Both the position numbers and the translations under genes were made by a program. The notes beneath the pieces are model-generated. The model made no database searches. It saw only the letters and a list, made by a program, of their open reading frames with translations, and had not been told where the DNA came from. A stretch of DNA of 32,167 nucleotides, taken from the NCBI GenBank assembly GCA_023247915.1, contig JAHFFN010000017.1, forward strand, positions 1-32,167. The letters are read 5' to 3'. The stretch is from Candidatus Omnitrophota bacterium (GTDB taxonomy: Bacteria > Omnitrophota > Gorgyraeia > 2-02-FULL-51-18). This document shows, piece after piece, positions 7,666 to 14,479 of the stretch (position 1 is the first letter of the stretch; every line of letters begins with the position of its first letter).

Positions 7666-9689
7666 TAGGAACGAAACTCGACTTGATAACGCTCTTTGAG
7701 CGAATCCATCACGCGGCGTTGGAGCCCATTAATTTCTTCATCGGTGAAAGTCGCGTTTTCTTTTTGATATTCCAAAGAAAAAGCGAGGCTCCGTTTTCCT
7801 GCGGGAATATTTTTTCCGATGTACTGATCAAATAGTGTGACGTCTTTGACAAAAGGCTTGGCGGTTTCACGCATAAGATTGGCAAGAGACTCAACCGGCA
7901 CCGCGCGATCCAATACAAACGCCACATCACGCCGCGCCGAGGGAAATTTGGGCACCGGTTGAACACGCGATGATTTTTTAAGACCATCCTCCGAAAGAAT
8001 GCGGTCTAAAATAATTTCCGTATAAAAAACGTCTTTCGTGAGATCCCATTTTTTTAAAATAGTGCCAGATACTTTGCCGATACCCGCGGTCAACTCTTGG
8101 GAAACAAAAAGCGCGGCGTGATCGTCAAAAATGGAGTTGGAACCGGCGTTTTTCCATTCCCATTGAGCGATTTGCAAATGATGAAAAATATTTTCAACGA
8201 TTCCTTTTAGATCATAAAACGAAGCTTCTTGCTTGTGTTGCCAATTTTCCTCGGAGGCGCCGTAAAGTGTGATCCCGAGCACCGTCTCTTCCTTGCCATT
8301 CAGATGCCGGTTGCCGATTTCGAACAATTTCAAGGAAGAAACCTTGCGATGCGCGTTGAAAAGAACCGTCTGAAGAGCGCCTGTGAACAAGCTGGGACGA
8401 AAATATTCCAAGTCCGCGCTCACAGGGTTCATGATTTTTTGAATCTTGGAATCCACCGTGAACCCACTGTCCTCCACCGCTTTTTTGGATAAAAAACTGT
8501 AGGTGATGATTTCCTGAAAGCCCATCGCCGCTAAAAATTTTTTAAGCTCAAACTGCGCCGGCGCTTTTTTATCGCGATAATTCCCAAGCACATGGCGCGT
8601 GATGGGAATCGCCGAAGGAACTTTATCAAAACCTTCGATTCTTAAAATCTCTTCGATCAAATCCGCTTCCTGCGTGATGTCCCGGCGAAACGAAGGCGGC
8701 GTGACCACGATTTTTCCAACACCTTGCGCCACCGACGGGATGCCCAAATTTTTTAAAATTTGAATCATGCGTGAGGCCGGAACCTTAAATCCTAAAAGCG
8801 CGTCCACTTGGGAAACGCGCACTGTGATTTTTTTTTGTTTTTCCGAGGGAATTTTTGAAATCTCGAGGACAGCGCCCTCACTGCCTCCGGTCCACTCCAC
8901 AATCAGATCCGTCGCGCGGCGCGAAGCAAGCGTCACGGTATCACGATTGACGCCGCGCTCAAAGCGATAGCTCGATTCGGTGGAAATTTTATATTTTTTG
9001 GCGGCTTGTCTCACCGTGGCTTGATCAAAAACAGCAGCTTCGAGCAAAATATTTTTAGTCGACGCGGTCACTTCGGTGGCCTTGCCGCCGATCACCCCGG
9101 CGATCGCGATCGCCTTTTCCGCATCCGCGATCACGAGCGTCTCTTCACCCAAAACGTACTCTATGCCATCAATTCCTAAAAACTTTTCTCCTTTGTAAGC
9201 GCGACGGACGATCACGGTATGCCCCGCGATTTTGTCATAATCAAACGCGTGAAGCGGGTGTCCCATTTCAAAAAGCACAAAATTGGTCGCGTCCACCGCG
9301 TTGTGGATCGCGCGCGAGCCCATGTGGCTCAGGTTTTGAATTATTTTTTCAGGAGAATTTTGAATGCGAACATTTTGAATCAAACGTGCCGTATAAAATG
9401 CGCATCCTTTTTTATCTTCGATCTTTACTTGAAATGGCGCCTTATTTTTTGACTTTTTTTCTTTTGAAATTTTAGGAAATTGAATTTTTTTCCCGGTGAG
9501 CGCGGCGATTTCACGAGCCAGACCCAGGATACTCAAACAATCCGGCCGATTCGTCGTGACTTCAATCTCAAGAATCCCATGATGGACATGCTCCACCGCG
9601 GTGCCGGACATGGTCAAACGCTCGGCAAGTTTTTCAGGCGAATCGGAGACTTGAATGTATTCCTTTAACCACGAAACAGGTAATTTCAT
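7665..9689 (-). CDS. pheT: Phenylalanine-tRNA ligase beta subunit, short form
   Basis: The beta chain of the (alpha-beta)2 enzyme that charges tRNA-Phe; it carries the editing site and the tRNA anticodon-binding fold. Domains in order: B1 beginning MKLPVSWLKEYI and continuing IEVTTNRPDCLSILGLARE, B3/B4 (NAVDATNFVLFEMGHPLHAF; ESSYRFERGVN), B5 (about 285-360), a catalytic-like core, and a C-terminal ferredoxin-like anticodon-binding domain (PKFPSARRDVAFVLD to the end). At 674 residues it is over 100 shorter than the usual 790-800. Residues about 36-40 pass straight from GTAVEHVHHG to ILEIEVTTNRPD, so the OB-fold (Trbp111/EMAPII-like) tRNA-binding insert normally at about 40-150 is absent. It lies 3 nt after pheS and is followed by the overlapping SemiSWEET gene. 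Confidence 0.97.
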   Translation of the reverse strand: MKLPVSWLKEYIQVSDSPEKLAERLTMSGTAVEHVHHGILEIEVTTNRPDCLSILGLAREIAALTGKKIQFPKISKEKKSKNKAPFQVKIEDKKGCAFYTARLIQNVRIQNSPEKIIQNLSHMGSRAIHNAVDATNFVLFEMGHPLHAFDYDKIAGHTVIVRRAYKGEKFLGIDGIEYVLGEETLVIADAEKAIAIAGVIGGKATEVTASTKNILLEAAVFDQATVRQAAKKYKISTESSYRFERGVNRDTVTLASRRATDLIVEWTGGSEGAVLEISKIPSEKQKKITVRVSQVDALLGFKVPASRMIQILKNLGIPSVAQGVGKIVVTPPSFRRDITQEADLIEEILRIEGFDKVPSAIPITRHVLGNYRDKKAPAQFELKKFLAAMGFQEIITYSFLSKKAVEDSGFTVDSKIQKIMNPVSADLEYFRPSLFTGALQTVLFNAHRKVSSLKLFEIGNRHLNGKEETVLGITLYGASEENWQHKQEASFYDLKGIVENIFHHLQIAQWEWKNAGSNSIFDDHAALFVSQELTAGIGKVSGTILKKWDLTKDVFYTEIILDRILSEDGLKKSSRVQPVPKFPSARRDVAFVLDRAVPVESLANLMRETAKPFVKDVTLFDQYIGKNIPAGKRSLAFSLEYQKENATFTDEEINGLQRRVMDSLKERYQVEFRS

Positions 9690-9692
9690 AAA

Positions 9693-10670
9693 TTAAAATT
9701 GTCTCAAAAATCGAATGTCGTTTTCAAAAAATTGGCGGATATCTTCCACGCCGTATTTGAGCATCGCGATGCGCTCAACGCCCATGCCAAACGCGAAACC
9801 GGTGTATTTTTCGGGATCGATTTTGACCGAACGAAGCACATTGGGATGCACCATGCCTGCGCCGAGAATCTCAAGCCACCCACGCGTCGGATGAAGAATG
9901 TCGATTTCAGCGCTCGGCTCCGTGAAAGGGAAAAAATGCGGGCGAAAACGGAGCTTGGTGTCCGCTCCGAAAAATTCTTTGGCGAATGCCAGAAGGATAC
10001 CTTTTAAATCCGCGAAACTCACCTTTTCATCCACCATAAGCCCTTCGATTTGATGAAACATAAAAGAGTGCGTGGCGTCCGTGGCGTCAGGCCGGTACAC
10101 TTTTCCGGGGGCAATGATTTTAAGGGGCGGTTTTGATTTTTCCATCACACGGATTTGCACCGTGGATGTTTGGCTACGCAGAAGCTTGCCGTTTTCAAGA
10201 TAAAAGGTGTCAAATCCGTCACGAGTCGGATGATTGAGCGGAATATTCAGCGCTTCAAAATTATAATATTCTGTTTCGGCCTCGGGGCCGTCCGCGAGCG
10301 AAAATCCCAAGCGCTCGAAAATCTGCGTCAGATCCATCATCACTCGCGTCAAAGGATGAAGCCCGCCGGTCGCGTAAAAGGTGCCCGGCATGGTGGTGTC
10401 GAGCGCTTCGGCACGTGCGCCGGCAGCACCGGAAAAACTCTGTGCCTTGGAAGCGATCAAGGACTCGATCGCCGTCTTAACCCGGTTGATCTCTTGGCCG
10501 GCGGCGCGGCGCTGGTCGGGCGGAACTTCTGAAATTCTCGAGGAAATAGACGTAAAAAAACCTTTCCGGCCCAGATACTTGATTTTAATTTCTTCAAGTA
10601 TCTTCGGGTCGGATAAAAGGTTGATTTCTGTTTTAGCGTCTTCCTCGAGCTTCTTTAATTCGTCAATCAT
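9693..10670 (-). CDS. pheS: Phenylalanine-tRNA ligase alpha subunit
   Basis: The 325-residue catalytic subunit of phenylalanyl-tRNA synthetase. It has an N-terminal helical coiled-coil arm (about 1-85, including KIKYLGRKG), then the class II catalytic domain: motif 1 around GPEAETEYYNFEALNIP, the Phe-binding stretch LNHPTRDGFDTFYL, motif 2 (GKVYRPDATDATHSFMFHQI) and motif 3 (FGMGVERIAMLKYG). Length is normal. The stop TAA is followed by TTT and then the ATG of pheT in the same reading frame, so the two genes differ from a fusion only by this stop. That is useful evidence that TAA works as a normal terminator in this organism. Upstream of its ATG lies a short palindromic repeat separating it from rplT. 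Confidence 0.98.
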   Translation of the reverse strand: MIDELKKLEEDAKTEINLLSDPKILEEIKIKYLGRKGFFTSISSRISEVPPDQRRAAGQEINRVKTAIESLIASKAQSFSGAAGARAEALDTTMPGTFYATGGLHPLTRVMMDLTQIFERLGFSLADGPEAETEYYNFEALNIPLNHPTRDGFDTFYLENGKLLRSQTSTVQIRVMEKSKPPLKIIAPGKVYRPDATDATHSFMFHQIEGLMVDEKVSFADLKGILLAFAKEFFGADTKLRFRPHFFPFTEPSAEIDILHPTRGWLEILGAGMVHPNVLRSVKIDPEKYTGFAFGMGVERIAMLKYGVEDIRQFFENDIRFLRQF

Positions 10671-10680
10671 AATTAAGATC

Positions 10681-10708
10681 GTAGGGGCAATTCATAAATT
10701 GCCCCTAC
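10681..10708. repeat. REP-like palindrome with GTAGGGGC / GCCCCTAC ends
   Basis: A perfect 12-bp inverted repeat, GTAGGGGCAATT and its complement, around the loop CATA. It lies between rplT and pheS. A second hairpin with the same GGGGC...GCCCCTAC ends but a different interior lies at 21354-21381, so these appear to be members of a dispersed family of short intergenic palindromes. Similar GTAGGGGC-type palindromes occur in several bacterial groups. There is no T-run, so an intrinsic terminator role is uncertain. Confidence 0.75.
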
Positions 10709-10713
10709 CGAAT

Positions 10714-11061
10714 TTAACCCTTAGCGATCTTGACGAGTGCGGTAAACGCTTTCTTGTCGTTATGCGCGAGTTCCGCAAGAATTTTGCGGTCGATTTGGAT
10801 CTTGGCTTTTTTCAAGCCGCCGATGAATTTGCTGTACGTCATTCCGTTTTCAACGGCAGCAGCATTCACGCGGGTAATCCAGAGTTTGCGAATAACGGAT
10901 TTGGAATCGCGGCGATCCCGTGTCGCGAACATGAGTGCGCGTTGGACGGTCTCCCGTGCGGTTCTGTAAAGTTTCCGGCGGCCGCCGACGAAACCTTTGG
11001 CGCGTTTTAAAAACTTGCGCCGTCTTCTTAGCCCGGCCGGGACTGTTTTAGCTTTAGGCAT
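10714..11061 (-). CDS. rplT: 50S ribosomal protein L20
   Basis: A 115-residue ribosomal protein binding 23S rRNA early in large-subunit assembly. Typical L20 sequence is seen throughout: GFVGGRRKLYRTARETVQRA, RDRRDSKSVIRKLWITRVNA, then NGMTYSKFIGGLKKA and DRKILAELA. Length is normal (115-120). Its ATG lies within the last codons of rpmI (8-nt overlap), so translation is coupled. It is the third gene of infC-rpmI-rplT. In E. coli L20 represses this operon, but I see no clear L20-binding pseudoknot here and do not claim that control. Confidence 0.98.
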   Translation of the reverse strand: MPKAKTVPAGLRRRRKFLKRAKGFVGGRRKLYRTARETVQRALMFATRDRRDSKSVIRKLWITRVNAAAVENGMTYSKFIGGLKKAKIQIDRKILAELAHNDKKAFTALVKIAKG

Positions 11062-11251
11062 AAGGCATCAATCTCCTCAACTGTTTTTCCATACTGCCGC
11101 TCACAAGATCTTTTTCTCTCAAGTGACGCTTGCGTTTGGACGCTTTTGTTTGCAACAAATGGCGCCGACCCGCACGCCCTTTCTTGAACTTTCCGCTCTT
11201 GGTGACACGAAACCGTTTTTGAACGGATTTGTTTGTTTTTAGTTTCGGCAT
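11054..11251 (-). CDS. rpmI: 50S ribosomal protein L35
   Basis: A 65-residue very basic protein with the L35 pattern MPKLKTNKSVQKRFRVTKSG, GRRHLLQTKASKRKRHLR and a C-terminal basic stretch ending RRLMPYA. Length is normal. Ribosome site AAGGAAG precedes the ATG. It lies 17 nt after infC and overlaps rplT by 8 nt, the conserved infC-rpmI-rplT order. Confidence 0.97.
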   Translation of the reverse strand: MPKLKTNKSVQKRFRVTKSGKFKKGRAGRRHLLQTKASKRKRHLREKDLVSGSMEKQLRRLMPYA

Positions 11252-11268
11252 TGTTTCTTCCTTTGTTA

Positions 11269-11778
11269 TTACTTTGGCATGATGATCATTGTGATCATCC
11301 GGCCTTCCATGTAAGGCGCTTTCTCGACTTCACCCAACGGCGCGATTTCCAGGGCCAAACGCTCAAGCACTTTTTTGCCGGTCGCGATATAATTCATTTC
11401 ACGTCCGCGAAACACCATCGTGATTTTGGCCTTGTCTCCCTGTTTCAGAAAGCGTTCCAAGCTGTGGAACTTCACCATATAATCATGTTCCTCAATAAAT
11501 GGATGGAACTTGATTTCTTTAAGATGAATAACTTTCTGTTTTTTCCGGGCTTCCTTCTCTTTCTTCTCTTGATCGTACTTGAACCGGCTGTAATCCATGA
11601 TACGGCAAACGGGCGGCACCGCGGTTCCTGCCACTTCGACCAAATCAAGCTCGGCGTCTTTTGACTGCCTTAGAGCTTCTTGAATCGGCACAACTCCCAT
11701 TTGATTTCCGTCTTGATCTACGAGCCTTACTTGAGCTGAGCGTATGCCTTCATTGATGCGCGTTGTATTCTTTGAAAT
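11269..11778 (-). CDS. infC: Translation initiation factor IF-3, AUU start
   Basis: IF-3 binds the 30S subunit and discriminates initiator tRNA and start codons. The first ATG in frame (11700) would give only 143 residues and remove the conserved N-terminal RINEGIRSAQVRLVDQDGNQ. Reading upstream in frame restores this, and at 11778-11776 there is an ATT codon preceded 5 nt upstream by AAGGAGGT (11784-11791), with thrS ending just beyond. The start is therefore almost certainly AUU, giving 169 residues, the usual length. AUU initiation is the known autoregulatory feature of infC in E. coli and many bacteria. N-domain (1-75), linker (EKKEKEARKKQK) and C-domain (HLKEIKFHPFIEEHDYMVK, MVFRGREM) are all present. 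It follows thrS and precedes rpmI-rplT. Confidence 0.95.
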   Translation of the reverse strand: MSKNTTRINEGIRSAQVRLVDQDGNQMGVVPIQEALRQSKDAELDLVEVAGTAVPPVCRIMDYSRFKYDQEKKEKEARKKQKVIHLKEIKFHPFIEEHDYMVKFHSLERFLKQGDKAKITMVFRGREMNYIATGKKVLERLALEIAPLGEVEKAPYMEGRMITMIIMPK

Positions 11779-11783
11779 CGAGA

Positions 11784-11791
11784 ACCTCCTT
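11784..11791 (-). promoter_or_regulatory. Ribosome binding site that fixes the infC AUU start
   Basis: AAGGAGGT on the minus strand, nearly complete complement of the 16S anti-Shine-Dalgarno, ends 5 nt before ATT at 11778. No ATG, GTG or TTG lies at this spacing, and the only other in-frame start is 78 nt downstream, within conserved IF-3 sequence. Confidence 0.88.
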
Positions 11792-11805
11792 GGTTATTGG
11801 TAACG

Positions 11806-13545
11806 TTATTTCTTGTGCGAAGACTCCACTTGGAGTTTCTGCACTAATTCCACCGGGCTCATTTGTCCCAGATCGCCGGCCACGCGTGAGCGTACCGCAA
11901 CTTTTTCCGCTTGGATTTCTTTGTCGCCTATCACAATCATATAAGGAATCTTTTCTGTTTGCGCGGCGCGAATGCGCGAACCCAGTGTTTCTGTCGGCGC
12001 CAAAAACTCGACGCGAAAACCCGCGTCCGTCAACTCTTGTTCAATTTTTTTCGCGTACGCTTCATGCGCCTGCGCGATGGGAATCAAGGACACCTGCACC
12101 GGCGAAAGCCACAGCGGAAAAGCGCCGGCATAATGTTCAATCAAAATTCCCATGAAACGCTCCAGAGACCCCAGCACCGCGCGATGTATCATCACCGGCC
12201 GCGACACGCCTCCTTCAGAGTTTTTATATTCTAGTTCAAAACGCTCGGGCATGTTGAAATCAAGTTGGATAGTGCCCAATTGCCAGTCGCGTTGAAGAAC
12301 ATCCTTCACAATAAAATCAATTTTCGGGCCGTAGAATGCGCCGTCACCGGCATTCACCGTGTACGCAAGTCCATTGGCCTTAATCGCTTCTTCCAGCGCC
12401 GCCTCGGCTCTGTCCCAAACCGCATCCGAGCCTACTTTTTTCTCGGGACGAGTCGACAAAAACACTTTGCATTCGGGAAATCCAAATGTCGCGTAAACCT
12501 CCCGTATCATGCGGCAAATACTCGCGATCTCAGAACCTATCTGATCCTCACGGCAGAAAATATGCGCGTCATCTTGCGAGAAAGTGCGAACACGCGTCAA
12601 TCCCGCCGTGACACCCGAACGTTCATAACGGTGCAAACGTCCGAAGTCCGCGATACGTATCGGCAGCTCGCGATACGAATGCATCTCCGACGAATAAATC
12701 AAAGTGTGACTCGGGCAATTCATCGGCTTCACCGCGCATTCGATTTTCTCGATCGTCGTAAAATACATATTGTCTTTGTACTTTTCGTAGTGACCCGATT
12801 TCTTCCATAGCTCGACATCAAAAACTTGCGGCGTGATCACCTCTTGATAGCCGTCGCGCTTGTAAAAACCGCGAATATAATCCTGCAAAAGATTATAAAC
12901 AATCGTGCCCTTGGGTTTAAAAATGGGCGATGCCGCCGCTAGCGGCGAAAACATAAAAAGATTAAGCTCTTTGCCAAGTTTGCGGTGATCGCGTTTTTTG
13001 GCTTCTTCCCGCAAACGCACAAATTCATCGAGTTCTTTCTGCGAGAAAAACGCGGTACCGTAAATGCGCTGCATCACCGCGTTGCCTTCTTGGCCTTTCC
13101 AGTACGCGCCCGCGATGCTTGTCAGCTTGAAAGCTTTGATGAGCCCCGTCGAAGCCGCGTGCGGGTATTTGCAAAGATCGGTGAACTCCCCGTCAATAAC
13201 GATCGAAAGATCTTCGCCGCGGCTTTCTAAATCACCAACAGCTTCCACTTTAAAGGATTCTTTTTTTTCAGAAAATATTTTCTTGGCGTCGGAGCATGAA
13301 ATCATTTTTTTCTCGAACGGAAAATTGGACTGAATGATTTTAAGCATTTCATTTTCCAACATTCTTAAATCTCCGTCGGTGAGCGACTGCTCCAGATGAA
13401 TGTCGTAAAAAAATCCATCTTCAACCGGAGGCCCGAAACCCAACTGAGCCTGAGGAAATTTCCGCTTCACCGCTTGCGCGAGCACATGCGAGCAGCTGTG
13501 GCGGAGTTTGTCGAGGTCTGTGTATTGGGCGGCGATTTTGCTCAT
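11806..13545 (-). CDS. thrS: Threonine-tRNA ligase without the N-terminal TGS domain
   Basis: Charges tRNA-Thr and edits mischarged Ser-tRNA. The 579-residue protein starts directly at the N2 editing domain (LRHSCSHVLAQAVKRKFPQA, with the conserved HSCSH and GFYYD-like FGPPVEDGFFYDIH). About 60 residues of the TGS (N1) domain normally present in 640-residue ThrS are missing. The class II catalytic domain follows: motif 1 region, zinc-binding site (Cys in VKPMNCPSH, then His residues), motif 2 RLHRYERSG, TRVRTFSQDDAHIFC, and motif 3 near PVMIHRAVLGSLERFMGI. The anticodon-binding domain is WLSPVQVSLIPIAQAHEAYA to the end. The ATG at 13545 lacks a strong ribosome site. It heads the thrS-infC-rpmI-rplT block. 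TGS-less forms exist in several lineages. Confidence 0.96.
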   Translation of the reverse strand: MSKIAAQYTDLDKLRHSCSHVLAQAVKRKFPQAQLGFGPPVEDGFFYDIHLEQSLTDGDLRMLENEMLKIIQSNFPFEKKMISCSDAKKIFSEKKESFKVEAVGDLESRGEDLSIVIDGEFTDLCKYPHAASTGLIKAFKLTSIAGAYWKGQEGNAVMQRIYGTAFFSQKELDEFVRLREEAKKRDHRKLGKELNLFMFSPLAAASPIFKPKGTIVYNLLQDYIRGFYKRDGYQEVITPQVFDVELWKKSGHYEKYKDNMYFTTIEKIECAVKPMNCPSHTLIYSSEMHSYRELPIRIADFGRLHRYERSGVTAGLTRVRTFSQDDAHIFCREDQIGSEIASICRMIREVYATFGFPECKVFLSTRPEKKVGSDAVWDRAEAALEEAIKANGLAYTVNAGDGAFYGPKIDFIVKDVLQRDWQLGTIQLDFNMPERFELEYKNSEGGVSRPVMIHRAVLGSLERFMGILIEHYAGAFPLWLSPVQVSLIPIAQAHEAYAKKIEQELTDAGFRVEFLAPTETLGSRIRAAQTEKIPYMIVIGDKEIQAEKVAVRSRVAGDLGQMSPVELVQKLQVESSHKK

Positions 13546-13602
13546 TTAATTTTTAAAATTTAATTCCTAGTTTTAATAAAATATTTTAAGCGTTCAACGA
13601 TT

Positions 13603-13838
13603 TGGGTATGACAGGACTCGCCGCTTTTGCTTCGTAGCAGTCGCATCCTTCGACTACGTCTCAGGATGCTTCTACTCAACAAAAGTCGGGCAGTCGCCGC
13701 CTCGAAAGATGGCAATTGTTTCAAAACATGCCTTAACGACATGTTTTGAAACAATTGCTTTTATTGGCTCGGCGGCTCTTTTCGAGTCCTGTCATTACCC
13801 ACCACGCGGTGGTACTCGAAAAGTCCTTGCTATCAAAG
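13603..13838 (-). repeat. Foldback element 1, downstream of tRNA-Val, bounded by copies of the tRNA 3' end
   Basis: Reading away from the tRNA 3' end (minus strand), the element has four parts. First is a short hairpin. Second is an inverted copy of the tRNA 3' end (about 13780-13804: the complement of the T-arm, acceptor strand and CCA, with one inserted base). Third is a perfect 19-bp inverted repeat (13712-13730 with 13740-13758, 9-nt loop) and a smaller hairpin around GCATCCT/AGGATGC. Fourth, at the far end, is an 18-nt exact direct copy of the tRNA 3' end (13603-13620 equals 13842-13859). The direct copy begins at CGA of the T-loop. No protein is encoded. The element fills almost the whole gap between thrS and tRNA-Val. 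Confidence 0.75.
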
Positions 13839-13915
13839 TGGTGGGTATGACAGGACTCGAACCTGTGACCTTTTCCATGTCAAGGAAACGCTCTAACCAA
13901 CTGAGCTACACACCC
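13839..13915 (-). tRNA. tRNA-Val (anticodon GAC), CCA encoded
   Basis: Cloverleaf: acceptor GGGTGTG paired with CATACCC (one G-T pair), D-arm GCTCAGTTGGTTAGAGC, anticodon stem TTTCC/GGAAA with loop TTGACAT giving GAC, variable region AGGTC, T-arm ACAGG-TTCGAGT-CCTGT, discriminator A and an encoded CCA (complement at 13839-13841). It is the only one of the four tRNAs in this window with encoded CCA. The 3' half from the T-loop is repeated twice downstream, once inverted and once direct, as parts of foldback element 1. Confidence 0.95.
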
Positions 13916-13934
13916 TAAAATTTTAAAACTCCCC

Positions 13935-14124
13935 AAAAACACTGGGCGAGGAGGGAGTCGGCGCCCTCCGCTTCATTCGTCCTGTCGACTCCGTCGCCAG
14001 GCGAATTCAGCTCCGGGTCGGCCACTCGCCGTCTCGATGGATGTCGATGCGCTTTTTGCGCATCGACCTTTATCCAGGGCTTCGACGGCTCACTTCGACT
14101 CCCTAGTTCCTCAACTAAAAACAC
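13935..14124 (-). repeat. Foldback element 2, downstream of tRNA-Leu, bounded by a 26-nt direct repeat of the tRNA 3' end
   Basis: A 26-nt sequence covering the tRNA-Leu 3' end plus 9 nt beyond it (14117-14142) recurs exactly at 13935-13960, 182 bp away. Just beyond the tRNA there is an inverted copy of its T-arm (GGGAGTCGAA, preceded by GAGGA). Then comes GAGCCGTCGAAGCC, closely matching GAGCCGCCGAGCC at the same place in element 1. Next is a perfect 10-bp hairpin GTCGATGCGC-TTTTT-GCGCATCGAC (14043-14067), and finally the direct copy, again beginning at CGA of the T-loop. The order of parts is the same as in element 1, so the two look like members of one family. Confidence 0.78.
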
Positions 14125-14207
14125 TGGGCGAGGAGGGAGTCGAACCCTCATGGGCCGAAGCCCAACAGATTTTAAGTCTGTCGTGTATGCCATTCCACCA
14201 CTCGCCC
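14125..14207 (-). tRNA. tRNA-Leu (anticodon TAA)
   Basis: Class II tRNA of 83 nt: acceptor GGGCGAG/CTCGCCC, anticodon stem ACAGA/TCTGT with loop CTTAAAA giving TAA, long variable arm TGGGC-TTCG-GCCCA, T-arm GAGGG-TTCGACT-CCCTC, discriminator A. CCA is not encoded (GTG follows). The gene reads UUA codons. Its 3' end is duplicated 182 bp downstream. Confidence 0.95.
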
Positions 14208-14261
14208 AGGCAAACTGTGTCCGCCGACGCGTTAGTGGCGGGCAAATGGTACCCGAAGCCT

Positions 14262-14391
14262 CTCGATTTTGATTTAAACGATCGAGATGCTAGGCGCGTG
14301 CAAGCGACCGCGGAGGCGTGCCGGAAGGCACGCCGCACAAGGGAGCGCAGACACGCAACGACGCAGATCGGTCGTTTAAATCAAAATCGAG
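14262..14391. repeat. Foldback element 3, downstream of tRNA-Cys, with 20-bp inverted repeat
   Basis: An exact 20-bp inverted repeat (14262-14281 with 14372-14391, core TCGATTTTGATTTAAACGA) encloses 90 nt. That interior contains the perfect hairpin GGCGTGCC-GGAA-GGCACGCC (14315-14334). The right arm includes the last two bases of the tRNA-Cys gene. Unlike elements 1 and 2 I find no copy of the T-arm, so it shares the position and nested-hairpin architecture but not the ends. The stretch 14208-14261 between tRNA-Leu and this repeat has no recognisable feature. Confidence 0.7.
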
Positions 14392-14460
14392 GCGCGAACC
14401 GGAGTCGCACCGGTCTACGCGGTTTTGCAGACCGCTGCCTAACTGCTCGGCCATCGCGCC
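14390..14460 (-). tRNA. tRNA-Cys (anticodon GCA), with atypical T-loop
   Basis: A 71-nt cloverleaf: acceptor GGCGCGA/TCGCGCC, discriminator T as expected for tRNA-Cys, anticodon stem GCGGT/ACCGC with loop CTGCAAA giving GCA, T-stem ACCGG/CCGGT. The T-loop reads TGCGACT, so position 55, normally T (pseudouridine), is G. CCA is not encoded. It lies 19 nt after coaB on the same strand. Confidence 0.93.
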
Positions 14461-14479
14461 AGAACCAGAGCCCAATAAT

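Noticed and set aside
13603-14391. CRISPR array in the tRNA cluster
   Set aside because: Repeats occur only as pairs tied to the adjacent tRNAs, with irregular spacing and no constant repeat-spacer unit.
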